Of a stretch of 64,000 bases of DNA, positions 26,550-36,069 are shown piece after piece; the stretch's first letter is position 1, and every line of letters starts with the position of its first letter. The translations under genes were made by a program, and so were the position numbers. The notes below the pieces were generated by a model. The model was not told where the DNA came from. It worked only from the letters and a program-made list of their open reading frames with translations, and searched no databases. The stretch spans positions 301,369-365,368 of the forward strand of contig JADJBC010000005.1 of the NCBI GenBank assembly GCA_016703945.1, in the 5' to 3' direction. The stretch is from Candidatus Aalborgicola danicus. GTDB taxonomy: Bacteria; Pseudomonadota; Gammaproteobacteria; Burkholderiales; Burkholderiaceae_C.

Positions 26550-27716
26550 ATGAGCGACACCGCATACCTGGACTGGCCCTTCTTCGCGCCCCAGCACGGT
26601 AAATTGGCCCGCGCGTTGGACGCCTGGGCCACCGATCACATTTCTCAAGTAAACGGCCACGATGTCGATGCCGAATGCAAGGCCTTAGTGCGCACGCTGG
26701 GTGCTGCTGGCTGGCTGAAATATGCCGTGGGCGGCACGGCGTATGGCGGGGCGGGTGACACCATAGACACCCGCTCCATCTGCCTCATCCGCGAGACGCT
26801 GGCCCGCCACTCCGGCCTAGCCGACTTTGCGTTCGCGATGCAGGGTCTGGGCTCCGGTGCCATCAGCCTGCCCGGCACGACTGAACAAAAGCAGCGCTAC
26901 CTGACGCGTGTTGCCAGTGGAAAAGCCATAGCCGCTTTTGCACTGAGCGAACCCGATGCAGGATCCGACGTTGCCGCCATGCAATGCAGCGCCCATGTTG
27001 ATGGCGACCATGCGGTGCTCAATGGCACCAAGACCTGGATATCGAATGGCGGCATTGCCGACTTTTATGTGGTGTTTGCCCGCACCGGCGAGGCACCTGG
27101 CGCACGTGGTATCAGCGCCTTTATTGTGGACGCCGACACACCTGGCTTAGCGATTGCCGAACGTATCGACGTGATTGCTCCCCATCCCTTGGCCACGCTG
27201 CGCTTCACCAATTGCAAAGTGCCTTTGAGCCAACGCGTGGGCGCCCCCGGTGAGGGCTTCAAGATCGCCATGCGCACGCTGGATGTGTTTCGCACATCAG
27301 TGGCTGCCGCATCGCTGGGCTTTGCACGTCGCGCATTGGACGAAGCCTTGTGCCGAGCCACCACGCGCAAGATGTTCAACCAGACGCTTGCCGACTTCCA
27401 GCTCACCCAGGCCAAGCTGGCACAAATGGCCACCACGGTGGACAGCAGCGCATTGTTGACCTACCGCGCCGCCTGGCAGCGCGACCAGGGCCGCAACGTG
27501 ACGCGTGAGGCAGCCATGGCCAAGATGGTCGCTACCGAAGGCGCGCAGCAAGTCATTGATGCTGCGGTGCAAATCTGGGGTGGCATGGGTGTTGTCAGCG
27601 GCCACATCGTCGAGCGCTTGTACCGCGAGATCCGCTCGCTGCGCATTTACGAAGGCGCCACGGAGGTGCAACAGTTGATCATTGCCAAAGACCTGCTCAA
27701 GGAGAAGTCGTCTTAA
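26550..27716 (+). CDS. Acyl-CoA dehydrogenase
   Basis: A 388-residue FAD enzyme of the acyl-CoA dehydrogenase family. AIAAFALSEPDAGSDVAAMQ and TKTWISNGGIADFYVVFART are the two family signatures around the flavin, and QIWGGMGVVSGHIVERLYRE is the C-terminal motif. The base position reads YEGATEVQ, so the Glu typical of the C-terminal loop is present. It probably oxidises an alicyclic acyl-CoA in the anthraniloyl-CoA route. A good ribosome-binding site, AAGGAAAG, precedes the ATG; the gene follows the hydratase by 12 bp. A hairpin at 27723 follows it. Confidence 0.88.
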   Translation: MSDTAYLDWPFFAPQHGKLARALDAWATDHISQVNGHDVDAECKALVRTLGAAGWLKYAVGGTAYGGAGDTIDTRSICLIRETLARHSGLADFAFAMQGLGSGAISLPGTTEQKQRYLTRVASGKAIAAFALSEPDAGSDVAAMQCSAHVDGDHAVLNGTKTWISNGGIADFYVVFARTGEAPGARGISAFIVDADTPGLAIAERIDVIAPHPLATLRFTNCKVPLSQRVGAPGEGFKIAMRTLDVFRTSVAAASLGFARRALDEALCRATTRKMFNQTLADFQLTQAKLAQMATTVDSSALLTYRAAWQRDQGRNVTREAAMAKMVATEGAQQVIDAAVQIWGGMGVVSGHIVERLYREIRSLRIYEGATEVQQLIIAKDLLKEKSS

Positions 27717-27722
27717 TCGCCT

Positions 27723-27762
27723 GGGGTCAGAGCACATTCGCTGCGCGAAGTGATCTGACCCC
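27723..27762. repeat. GGGGTCAGA hairpin (REP-like element)
   Basis: GGGGTCAGA (27723-27731) pairs with TCTGACCCC (27754-27762); an inner TTCGC/GCGAA and CAC/GTG pairing around a TGC loop completes an almost perfect stem with one mismatch and one bulge. It sits between the acyl-CoA dehydrogenase and CoA ligase genes and could stabilise or attenuate the operon mRNA. The GGGGTCAG ends recall REP elements mobilised by RAYT transposases. Confidence 0.7.
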
Positions 27763-27802
27763 GAAGGTTTCTGTCCCGCAAGAACTCAGCAAGAGAACCG
27801 CC

Positions 27803-29413
27803 ATGTCCAGTGCCCACATAGACAGCTTCGCGCGCGACAATCTGCCGCCCGTTGAACAACAACCGCAGTTCCTGTTCGACCTGCCCGAGCTGCATTTCCC
27901 CGAACAATTGAATTGCGCAACGGAGCTATTGGATCGGCACATTGCAGAAGGCAACGGCAGCCGCATCTGCATCCGCGCACCCGGCTTAAGTTGGACCTAT
28001 GCCGACCTGCAGGACAAGACCAACCGCATCGCCAATGTGCTGGTGCAGGACATGGGTGTGGTGCCGGGCAACCGCGTGCTTTTGCATGCTCCCAACAACC
28101 CGATGATGGTGGCCTGTTGGTTTGCCGTCATCAAGGTTGGCGCCATTGCCGTGGCTACGATGCCGCTGCTGCGCGCCAAAGAACTAAAACCCGTCATAGA
28201 CAAAGCGCAGATACGCCATGCGCTGTGCGACTTTCACTTGGCCACCGAAGTGCAGAATGCTGCAGAGCAGTGCCCCACGTTGCAGACCGTGCGTTACTAC
28301 AACGACGACAGCGCTGATGGCCTGGGCGCCGCCATGGCCCGCCACAGCCCCGTGTTTGCCAACGCCGACACCGCGTCGGATGACACCTGCATCATCGCTT
28401 TCACCTCGGGTACCACCGGCATTCCCAAAGCGACCATGCACTTCCACCGCGACGTGATGGCCGTCTGCGCCTGCTGGCCGCCCCACGTGTTGCGCGCCAC
28501 TTCTGAGGATGTATTCATCGGCAGCCCGCCGCTGGCATTTACCTTTGGCTTGGGTGGTTTGGTGCTGTTCCCCATGTCCGTTGGCGCATCCACCGTGTTG
28601 CTGGAAAAAGCCGGACCACCCCAGTTGCTGGAAGCCATACAGACCTTTGGTGCCTCCGTGTTGTTTACCGCCCCCACGTCCTACCGCGCAATGGCGCCGC
28701 AGGGCCAGGCATTGCGCAACGGCACGCTGCGCCACTGCGTATCAGCCGGTGAGGCCCTGCCGGTATCCACCCGCACCTTGTGGTTTGAGGCCACCGGCAT
28801 CGAACTGATAGACGGCATTGGTGCCACGGAGTTGCTGCATATCTTTATCTCGGCAGACGAAGAACATGCCCACCCCGGCGCCACAGGCAAGGTGGTGCCT
28901 GGCTACCAGGCGCAGGTGGTGGACGATGACGGCAAGCCAGTGCCCGTGGGCACCGTCGGCAAGCTGGCCGTGCGCGGCCCCACGGGGTGTCGTTACCTGG
29001 CAGACGAGCGCCAAACCAAATACGTGCGCAACGGTTGGAACCTGACCGGCGACGCCTACAAGATGGATGCGGACGGCTACTTCATCTACCAGGCCCGCAC
29101 GGATGACATGATCGTCTCCAGCGGCTACAACATCGCCGCGCCCGAGGTGGAAGAGGCGCTGATGCTGCACCCCGCCGTGGCCGAATGCGCGGTGATTGGC
29201 AGCCCCGACGAAGAACGCGGCCAGATCGTGCAAGCCTTTGTGGCGCTGCGTGCAGGTCATGCAAGCGACGACGCCATGGTCAAGACCTTGCAGGACTTTG
29301 TGAAGAGCACCATTGCGCCCTACAAGTACCCACGGGCCATCACCTTCGTCAGCTCGCTGCCCCGCACCCAGACCGGAAAACTGCAGCGCTTCATGCTGCG
29401 TGACCTGGCCTGA
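27803..29413 (+). CDS. abmG: 2-Aminobenzoate (benzoate)-CoA ligase
   Basis: A 536-residue AMP-forming aryl-CoA ligase that activates anthranilate with ATP and CoA. The P-loop is IAFTSGTTGIPKATMHFHRD. ATELLHIFISA is the A5 region, RTDDMIVSSGYNIAAPEVEEA is the hinge, and PRTQTGKLQRFML carries the catalytic Lys. Length and N-terminal sequence match the benzoate/2-aminobenzoate-CoA ligase subfamily; substrate choice follows from the adjacent monooxygenase/reductase. A ribosome-binding site, AAGAGA, precedes ATG 27803. It is separated from the upstream operon genes by the hairpin at 27723, on the same strand. Confidence 0.85.
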   Translation: MSSAHIDSFARDNLPPVEQQPQFLFDLPELHFPEQLNCATELLDRHIAEGNGSRICIRAPGLSWTYADLQDKTNRIANVLVQDMGVVPGNRVLLHAPNNPMMVACWFAVIKVGAIAVATMPLLRAKELKPVIDKAQIRHALCDFHLATEVQNAAEQCPTLQTVRYYNDDSADGLGAAMARHSPVFANADTASDDTCIIAFTSGTTGIPKATMHFHRDVMAVCACWPPHVLRATSEDVFIGSPPLAFTFGLGGLVLFPMSVGASTVLLEKAGPPQLLEAIQTFGASVLFTAPTSYRAMAPQGQALRNGTLRHCVSAGEALPVSTRTLWFEATGIELIDGIGATELLHIFISADEEHAHPGATGKVVPGYQAQVVDDDGKPVPVGTVGKLAVRGPTGCRYLADERQTKYVRNGWNLTGDAYKMDADGYFIYQARTDDMIVSSGYNIAAPEVEEALMLHPAVAECAVIGSPDEERGQIVQAFVALRAGHASDDAMVKTLQDFVKSTIAPYKYPRAITFVSSLPRTQTGKLQRFMLRDLA

Positions 29414-29486
29414 TAAACCCATTGCCTGCGCCTTCCAGCACCACGCCCACGACCATCATCCATTATTCGCAACGAGAGGCCCATCC

Positions 29487-29878
29487 ATGAAAGTACTGCA
29501 ACCCCCACCTGGGTGCGCCCACGCGGCTACGCCAACGGCGTCATGGCACGCGGCCAGACCGTGTGTGTGGCCGGCATGATCGGCTGGGACGCGCAGTGCC
29601 AGTTCCACACCGACGACTTCGCCGGCCAGGTGCGCCAGGCGCTGCTGAACGTGGTGGCCGTATTGCACGAGGCCGGCGCCAAGCCCGAGCACATCGTGCG
29701 CATGACCTGGTACGTGACCGACAAGCGCGAGTACATCGCGGCAGGGCGCGAGATTGGCGTAGCGTTCAGAGAGATCATCGGCAGCTTCAACGCGGCGATG
29801 ACGGCGGTACAGGTGTCGGCATTGATGGAAGACCGGGCCAAAGTGGAGATCGAGGTGACGGCGGTTATACCGGATTGA
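29487..29878 (+). CDS. RidA family enamine/imine deaminase (frame broken by one base)
   Basis: About 130 residues after correction. RPRGYANGVMARGQTVCVAGMIGW opens the domain, and VRMTWYVTDKREY plus VQVSALMEDRAKVEIEVTAV closes it, as in RidA/YjgF trimers. One C is missing in the run at 29501-29505; restoring it joins MKVLQPPTWV to RPRGYANG. RidA enzymes hydrolyse reactive imines and enamines to carbonyl plus ammonia. Placed 73 bp after the CoA ligase, it could remove the amino group from the enamine-type intermediate made from anthraniloyl-CoA. That role is inferred. Confidence 0.8.
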
Positions 29879-29942
29879 GGGGGCAAAATGGCCTTGAAAT
29901 GCCCAATTCAGGGTCATTAACCTATTGTTGATGGTGAAATAT

Positions 29943-29986
29943 GCCTCTGGCCCTCGTGGAATATGCATGATATGCTATCAATATTG
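29943..29986 (-). repeat. Dispersed palindromic repeat, copy E
   Basis: Minus-strand reading: TTGATAGCATATCATGCATA, then TTCCACGAGGGCCAGAGGC. It lies 65 bp after the RidA gene, ending the catabolic block. Confidence 0.7.
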
Positions 29987-30492
29987 CAGCAGTGCGCCAG
30001 CAAAGGCGGTAGATCGTAGTTGATGAAAGTTCAATACTGGGAAGAAATGGCGAATCACTCCAGACCCCGAGTCATGCGTTGCACATCGCGAGGTGTACAT
30101 CGAAGCGTTGACAGGGGACACCGGCGGGCCAGCCATTGAGCCGCGTGTTGACGCCGGCTTCAATTTGACCGAGGCGGCCGACTTTCAGTGACGTAGGGCG
30201 ATATCTTTGGAATTGTTGCTGGGCGCGGGATGGCGGCTTGCCAAGGTGGGTCAGTCATTAGGCGGCACTTGGGTCAATCTGACGTCGACGCCAACACATA
30301 TTTGTGCCGATTCACATCTAGCCCAGTCTTGGGCGCAGTTCAACCTTTGGAAAACAGCGCATTCGTCGCGTCATGCCCCCCCGAGTTGGCAAACAAACTC
30401 GCAACGCGCCGGTTCGCCAACAGCGCGTGCGCCAGTCCCGGGCTTGCACCAGCCGCAGCCTAGAATCATCCGCAGTGTCTGAACCCCTCTCA
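29987..30492. other. 506 bp with no convincing intact gene
   Basis: The best open stretch is about 30033-30191 on the plus strand, ending REVYIEALTGDTGG and NLTEAADFQ before TGA 30189-30191. It has protein-like composition but no start codon, because two TGA codons lie just upstream. It looks like the 3' remnant of a lost gene that I cannot identify. 30192-30492 shows no coding signal. Confidence 0.3.
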
Positions 30493-30894
30493 ATGCAACC
30501 CGCCATGACTACCCGAACTGCGTCCTGTAGCTGCGGCCAGCTGACGGCCATCGTGACTGAAGACCCCATACGGGTGGCGGTTTGCCACTGTCTGGCCTGC
30601 CAACGTCGAACCGGTAGCGTCTTTGGCGCCCAGGCGCGCTTTCGTAGCGGGGCAGTCAGCATTGAGGGACAGTCCCAGCAGTACGTGCGTGTTGGTGATG
30701 AGGGCAGCAAGATCACGTTTAATTTCTGCCCGACCTGCGGCGCCACGGTTTACTACCGTATAGACGAAGAAAGCGTCGCCATCCCCGTGGGAGCCTTTGC
30801 CGAACCCAGCTTCCCCCCGCCTACTTTCTCGGTGTACGAGGAGCGCAAACACGCGTGGGTTGGCCTGCCAGACAACATTGAGCATATGGCGTAG
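30493..30894 (+). CDS. GFA family protein (glutathione-dependent formaldehyde-activating-like)
   Basis: A 133-residue zinc protein. Ligand motifs are CSCGQ, CHCLACQRRTGSVFG and FCPTCGATVYY, the two-zinc pattern of the GFA/CENP-V fold. Most family members have unknown substrates, so the historical name should not be read as activity. The start is ATG 30493 or ATG 30505. Single gene; nothing nearby suggests a specific pathway. Confidence 0.85.
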   Translation: MQPAMTTRTASCSCGQLTAIVTEDPIRVAVCHCLACQRRTGSVFGAQARFRSGAVSIEGQSQQYVRVGDEGSKITFNFCPTCGATVYYRIDEESVAIPVGAFAEPSFPPPTFSVYEERKHAWVGLPDNIEHMA

Positions 30895-31113
30895 TTGCAA
30901 GTCGTGCGTTGCCCATCAAACAGACCCATCCTGGTTGTGGCCGCGCCCTTCTAGCCCTTGTATTTCGATGTGCGCGACCTACTGGGTTCGCGCTCGCCAA
31001 GCGACAGCCAGTGTTCGCCACCGCACGGAGGAAATGCACATTCGCGAGTACCTTGGCTAAGTGTTTGCAGGCACATCTGTAAAACATTTCAGCAAAACCA
31101 GGGGTGTCGGGCC

Positions 31114-34100
31114 ATGAGATTTTCCAAAGCACAGACCCTTTCCTTTTTTGGGTCTTTCCTGCTGCTGGTGCTTTGGGTGTCCACCATGTTCTGGACCTTT
31201 TCCCGCATGGAGGATTCCGCCGCTGCCCGTCGCCATGCATTCCTCACCCTGATTTCCAACACGGAACTGTTGTCTGCTTTGAGCGATGCTGAGACCGGGG
31301 AGCGTGGATATGTGGTCACCGGCGATGTGAAGTTTCTGGATACCTACTTTGCAGTTGAACGCAGCATCACAAAAGACCTGGAAGACCTGCGGCTGTTCAA
31401 TACCAACCGCGAGGTCGCCAAACATCTGGATGCACTGGTCCCACTGGTGGATGAAAAAATGAAGGAGCTGGCGGAGATCATTGAGTTGCGACGAACGCAT
31501 GGACTGACTTCAGCCGCTGCTGCGGTAACGCAAGGCCATGGCAAGCGCGTGATGGATGACATCCGGTCAACTCTTGGCACCATTTCTGCGGTCCTGAACC
31601 AATCCGTGACGAAACAATCGGATGAGCTGGACGTGAGCATGGATCGTCTGTTCATTTTCCTGGTGTCGGCCGGTGTTCTGGCGCTGGTGCTGGCACTTTC
31701 GTGGGGATTTTTGGTGCATCGCAGAACCAAGCTGCAACTGGAGCGTTTGGTGGCTCAGGAGACGCAGCACTTGCTCAAAATTCAGCAAGACACCAGTCGC
31801 GAGTTGCAGCAGCTCAACGATAACTTGCAGACCAGTGAAGAGAAACTGTCTGTCACCTTGTATTCCATTGGTGACGCGGTAATCGCCACCGATGCGCAAG
31901 CGCGGGTCACCCTGGTCAACAGCGCAGCCGAGTTGCTGACCGGATGGACCCAGGAGCTGGCCCTGGGGCTCACGGTCGATGAAATCTTTCGCATTGTCAA
32001 CCGCGACACGCGACAGCCAGCCCGGATCCCGGTGCTGGACACACTCAAATACGGAACGGTGCAGGGCCTGGCCAACCATACGGTGCTGATTGCACGTGAT
32101 GGCCGTGAGTGTGATATTGCTGACAGTTGCGCACCCATTCGGGACCGTGCGGCGCGGATCATTGGCGCGGTGCTGGTCTTCCGTGATGTGACTGAGGAAT
32201 ATGCGCTGCAACAATCCCTGCGCGACAGCGCCGCGCTCGTCCAGGCCATTCTGAATACGGTGACCGACGGCATCATCACATTACACGCGGATACCGGCAA
32301 GATTGAGACGGTCAATCCCGCAGCGCAAAACCTGTTCGGTTACCGCGCGGACGAACTCAAGGGTTCGCAATTGGGCGTTTTGATTCCGCAGCTAGCTCAG
32401 CAGGAGCGCCCGGTGTCCGAGGACTATCTGGATTGGTCGATCGCAGCAGGTGGCGTTAGCCCGCCGCGCGAGGTCAGGGGTCTGCGCAAGGATCACACGG
32501 AGTTTGCACTGGAGATGGTAGGCAACGCCATGGTTTTAAAGGGCGAACGTTATGTCACCTGTGTGCTGCGCGACATTACGGAGCGCAATCGCCTTGACCG
32601 AGCACTGGAGCAAAGAGGCGTGGATCTTGAGCTTGCCAAGGCAGCAGCAGAAACGGCGAGCCAGGCCAAATCGGACTTCTTGTCCAGCATGAGTCACGAA
32701 ATACGCACGCCCATGAACGCCATCATCGGCATGTCGCACCTGGCCTTGGGCACGGAACTGACGCCGCGCCAAAGCAATTACATCCACAAGATCCAGGGTG
32801 CCGGGCGCCATTTGCTCAACATCATCAATGACATCCTGGACATTGCGAAGATCGAGGCCGGAAAACTCACGGTCGAACACATTGAGTTTGATGTGCAGAC
32901 GGTGCTCGACAACGTCTCGGATCTGATTGCCGAGAAATCGGCCGCCAAGGGCCTGGAGTTCGTCATTGAAGTTTCCCCCAACGTGCCCGCCCGCCTCATT
33001 GGCGACCCCCTGCGATTTGGCCAGGTTCTGATCAATTACAGCAACAACGCGGTCAAATTCACAGAGCGCGGTGAGGTGGCCATCTCCATCGTGCTGCAGG
33101 CGGAATCCGACCACGATGTCATGCTGTATTGCACCGTGCGTGACACGGGTATTGGCTTGTCGAAAGAACAACAAGCCAGGCTTTTCCAGAACTTTGAACA
33201 GGCCGACAGTTCCGTGACCCGGAAAATTTGGCGGTACCGGCCTGGGTTTGTCCAGTTCCAAAAAAATAGCGGAGTTGATGGGCGGCGAGGTGGGTGTTGA
33301 CAGCGAGCTTGGCGCAGGCAGCACATTCTGGTTTACGCTGCGCCTGGAAAAGTGCCTGGCACCATTGCGCAAGCCGATGCTCTCGGCGGACCTGAAAGAC
33401 AAACGTGTTCTGGTGGTTGACGACAACCCCTCCGCTCGCATGGCCCTGGGGGGCTTGCTCACCAGCCTGAGTTTCCGGGTTGACGAGGCCGCGTCAGGAC
33501 AGGATGGACTCAACTCCATCGTGCGTGCTGACTTGCAAGGTGCGTCCTTTGAAGTTGTTTTTCTGGACTGGCAGATGCCAGGTATGGATGGCAACGAAAC
33601 GGCCCGGCGGATTCAGGCACTTACGCTCAACTGCCGCCCTCGTTTGATCATGGTGACCGCTTTTGGCCGCGAAGAGGTGATCAAACGTGCACACGATGCG
33701 GGCATCGAGGACGTGCTGGTCAAACCCGTTAGCCCCTCGGTACTGTTCGACAGCGTGGCGCGCATACTGGGGTCCGTTGAAGCAGGGCTTGCGCCCCCAA
33801 TGGCGGCGTTGGGTCAGGGCGAGTCTTACGAGCAGCTCGCCAGCATTGCTGGCGCGCGCATTCTGCTGGTGGAGGACAACGAGTTGAACCAGGAAGTGGC
33901 GCTTGAATTGCTGCGCGATGCAGGTCTGGTGGTTGACCTGGCCGAAAACGGTCAGGTTGCGCTGGAGCGGCTCGGCCGTGCCGCCTACGATCTGGTCCTC
34001 ATGGACATGCAGATGCCGGTCATGGACGGCCTGGCGGCAACCCGGGCGATTCGCCAGCAGTCACAGTTCGACTCGCTTCCGGTGGTTGCCATGACGGCCA

Positions 34101-34873
34101 ACGCCATGCAAGGCGACCGCGATCGCTGTCTGGCTGCGGGCATGAACGATCACATTCCGAAACCCATAGAACCTCAGGATCTGTGGAACGCCCTGTTGAA
34201 ATGGATTAAGCCACGTCAACCGGGTGTAGCGCAGCCCCGTAGACAGGTTGAGGCGCCTCCGCACGTTCAACTGCCGTCTGCCATCGCAGGCTTGGACATG
34301 GTCGCAGGCTTGCGGCGCGTGCTGGGCAAAGAACAGACTTACCTCTCTTTGCTGCGGCGGTTTGCGGCGAGTCAGAAAAATGCGGTGGCTGAAATTCTCC
34401 AGGCGCTGATGAGTGACGATCACGCGGTGGCCGAACGTCTGGCGCACACGCTCAAAGGCACCAGCGCCAACATCGGGGCTGTCCTAGTGCAGGAACTGGC
34501 AGCGGGGCTTGAGGCCGCGATCAAGAACCGGCGTCCACGCGCAGAACTTGAGGCGCAGCTCGCCCCATTGCGCATCCCGCTTGAAACGTTGATCGACCAT
34601 TTGGAGCGCGAACTGCAAACCGACACAGCCGGACCGGCGATCGTGGTCAGTGCCGAGAAGTTCAAAGCGGTGTACGACCACCTGATGGTCTTGTTGGCGC
34701 AGGGCGATTCCGAAGCAATTGACCTGTTCGACGCCAATGCCGGCCTGTTCAGTGCCGCCCTGCCCAATCACCATACGGCAATAGCTGCTGCCATTCGGGC
34801 TTTTGACTTCCCCAGTGCAACGGCCCGTCTGGTGGAGGCCGCCAGTGCCATCCCCCAAGGAGATTTCCGATGA
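31114..34873 (+). CDS. CHASE3 hybrid sensor histidine kinase with two receivers and Hpt (frame broken by one base)
   Basis: About 1252 residues after correction. TM1 is about residues 8-29, then a periplasmic CHASE3 domain (SDAETGERGYVVTGDVKFLD), TM2 (LFIFLVSAGVLALVLAL), two PAS domains, HisKA with SHEIRTPMN (His about 527), an HATPase, two receiver domains (LDWQMPGMDG and LMDMQMPVMDG) and a C-terminal Hpt domain (AHTLKGTSANIG). The frame shifts at 33220-33223, where one A is extra; correction restores RKFGGTGLGLSSSKK, the ATP-lid G2 box. Inner-membrane phosphorelay sensor. The stop overlaps the HD-GYP start by ATGA. Confidence 0.88.
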
Positions 34874-36045
34874 TGGGTCTTGATTTCACCGGCAAGCGCA
34901 CCGTGCTGGTAGTCGACGATACGCCAGACAACTTGTTTCTGATGAAAAGTCTGCTCCAGAACATCTACAAGGTCAAGGTTGCAAGCTCGGGCGAGCAGGC
35001 CTTGCACATTGCCGCATCCGACACCCCGCCAGACCTGATTCTGCTCGATGTCATGATGCCCGAAATGGACGGTTATGAGGTCTGCAGACGACTCAAGAAC
35101 GACCGCCTCACCTTGCACATCCCGGTGATTTTTCTGACGGCCAAGTCGGCAGTGGAGGACGAGGAGCAAGGTCTTGAGCTCGGGGCGGTGGACTACATCA
35201 CCAAGCCGATCAGCCCCCCCATCGTCTTGGCCCGGGTCAAGGCGCACTTGGCGCTTAAAGCGATGGATGAGTTCCTGCGCGACCAGAACCACTTTTTGGA
35301 ATTGGAAGTCGCCAAACGCACCCAGGAAGTAACGGCAATCCAGGATGTGACCATTCTGGCCTTGGCATCTTTGGCCGAGACGCGTGACGTGGATACCGGC
35401 AACCACCTGCGTCGCACCCAGTTCTACGTCAAGGCACTGGCTGAGAAGCTGCGCGACCATCCCCGTTTCAGAGCGTTCTTAAGCACCGCCAACATCGAGA
35501 AGTTGTTCAAGTCTGCGCCTTTGCATGACATAGGCAAGGTCGGAATTCCCGACCACATTCTGTTGAAGCCTGGGCGCCTGGAGGCGGAGGAATTCGAGAT
35601 CATGAAGACCCACACCACGCTGGGCTACAACGCCATTTTGAACGCTGAAAAAGCGCTGGGAACCCACGTCGAGTTTCTGTCCATCGCCTTGAGCATTGCA
35701 CTTTCGCACCAGGAAAAATGGGATGGAAGCGGTTATCCGCAGGGCCTCGCCGGCGAAGACATTCCCATTGCTGCGCGCCTGATGGCGGTGGCGGATGTCT
35801 ATGACGCGCTGATCAGCCGACGCGTCTACAAAGAGGCCATGCCACATGCGCTTGCAGTGCAAACGATGCACATGGGTCGGGCGCATCACTTCGATCCAGA
35901 CGTGCTCGACGCCTTTGAAGAGATTCAGGAGGAATTTCGCGCCATCGCCGAGCGCTTTGCCGATAGTGATTCGGACCCTGAATACAAAGCAGCCGTGCCC
36001 CGACCTTTTGCGAACCATGCGGCTGGCGTTTCAGTCTCCGCGTGA
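34870..36045 (+). CDS. Response regulator with HD-GYP domain (probable c-di-GMP phosphodiesterase)
   Basis: A 391-residue protein: receiver domain at about residues 11-125 with phospho-Asp in ILLDVMMPEMDGYEV and Lys in YITKPISPP, then an HD-GYP domain at about 165-365. Metal ligands include APLHDIGKVGIPD and the GYP loop SHQEKWDGSGYPQGLAGE, so an active phosphodiesterase is likely. The ATG overlaps the TGA of the hybrid kinase, which makes the two a coupled sensor-output pair that probably lowers c-di-GMP on phosphorylation. The length is normal for the family. Confidence 0.9.
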   Translation: MMGLDFTGKRTVLVVDDTPDNLFLMKSLLQNIYKVKVASSGEQALHIAASDTPPDLILLDVMMPEMDGYEVCRRLKNDRLTLHIPVIFLTAKSAVEDEEQGLELGAVDYITKPISPPIVLARVKAHLALKAMDEFLRDQNHFLELEVAKRTQEVTAIQDVTILALASLAETRDVDTGNHLRRTQFYVKALAEKLRDHPRFRAFLSTANIEKLFKSAPLHDIGKVGIPDHILLKPGRLEAEEFEIMKTHTTLGYNAILNAEKALGTHVEFLSIALSIALSHQEKWDGSGYPQGLAGEDIPIAARLMAVADVYDALISRRVYKEAMPHALAVQTMHMGRAHHFDPDVLDAFEEIQEEFRAIAERFADSDSDPEYKAAVPRPFANHAAGVSVSA

Positions 36046-36069
36046 AGGGTGTGCAGTGCGCGACGACTT

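Noticed and set aside
33205..33235. Programmed frameshift in the hybrid kinase
   Set aside because: The A-run is short and lacks a slippery heptamer with a downstream structure, and similar indels occur in many unrelated genes here.
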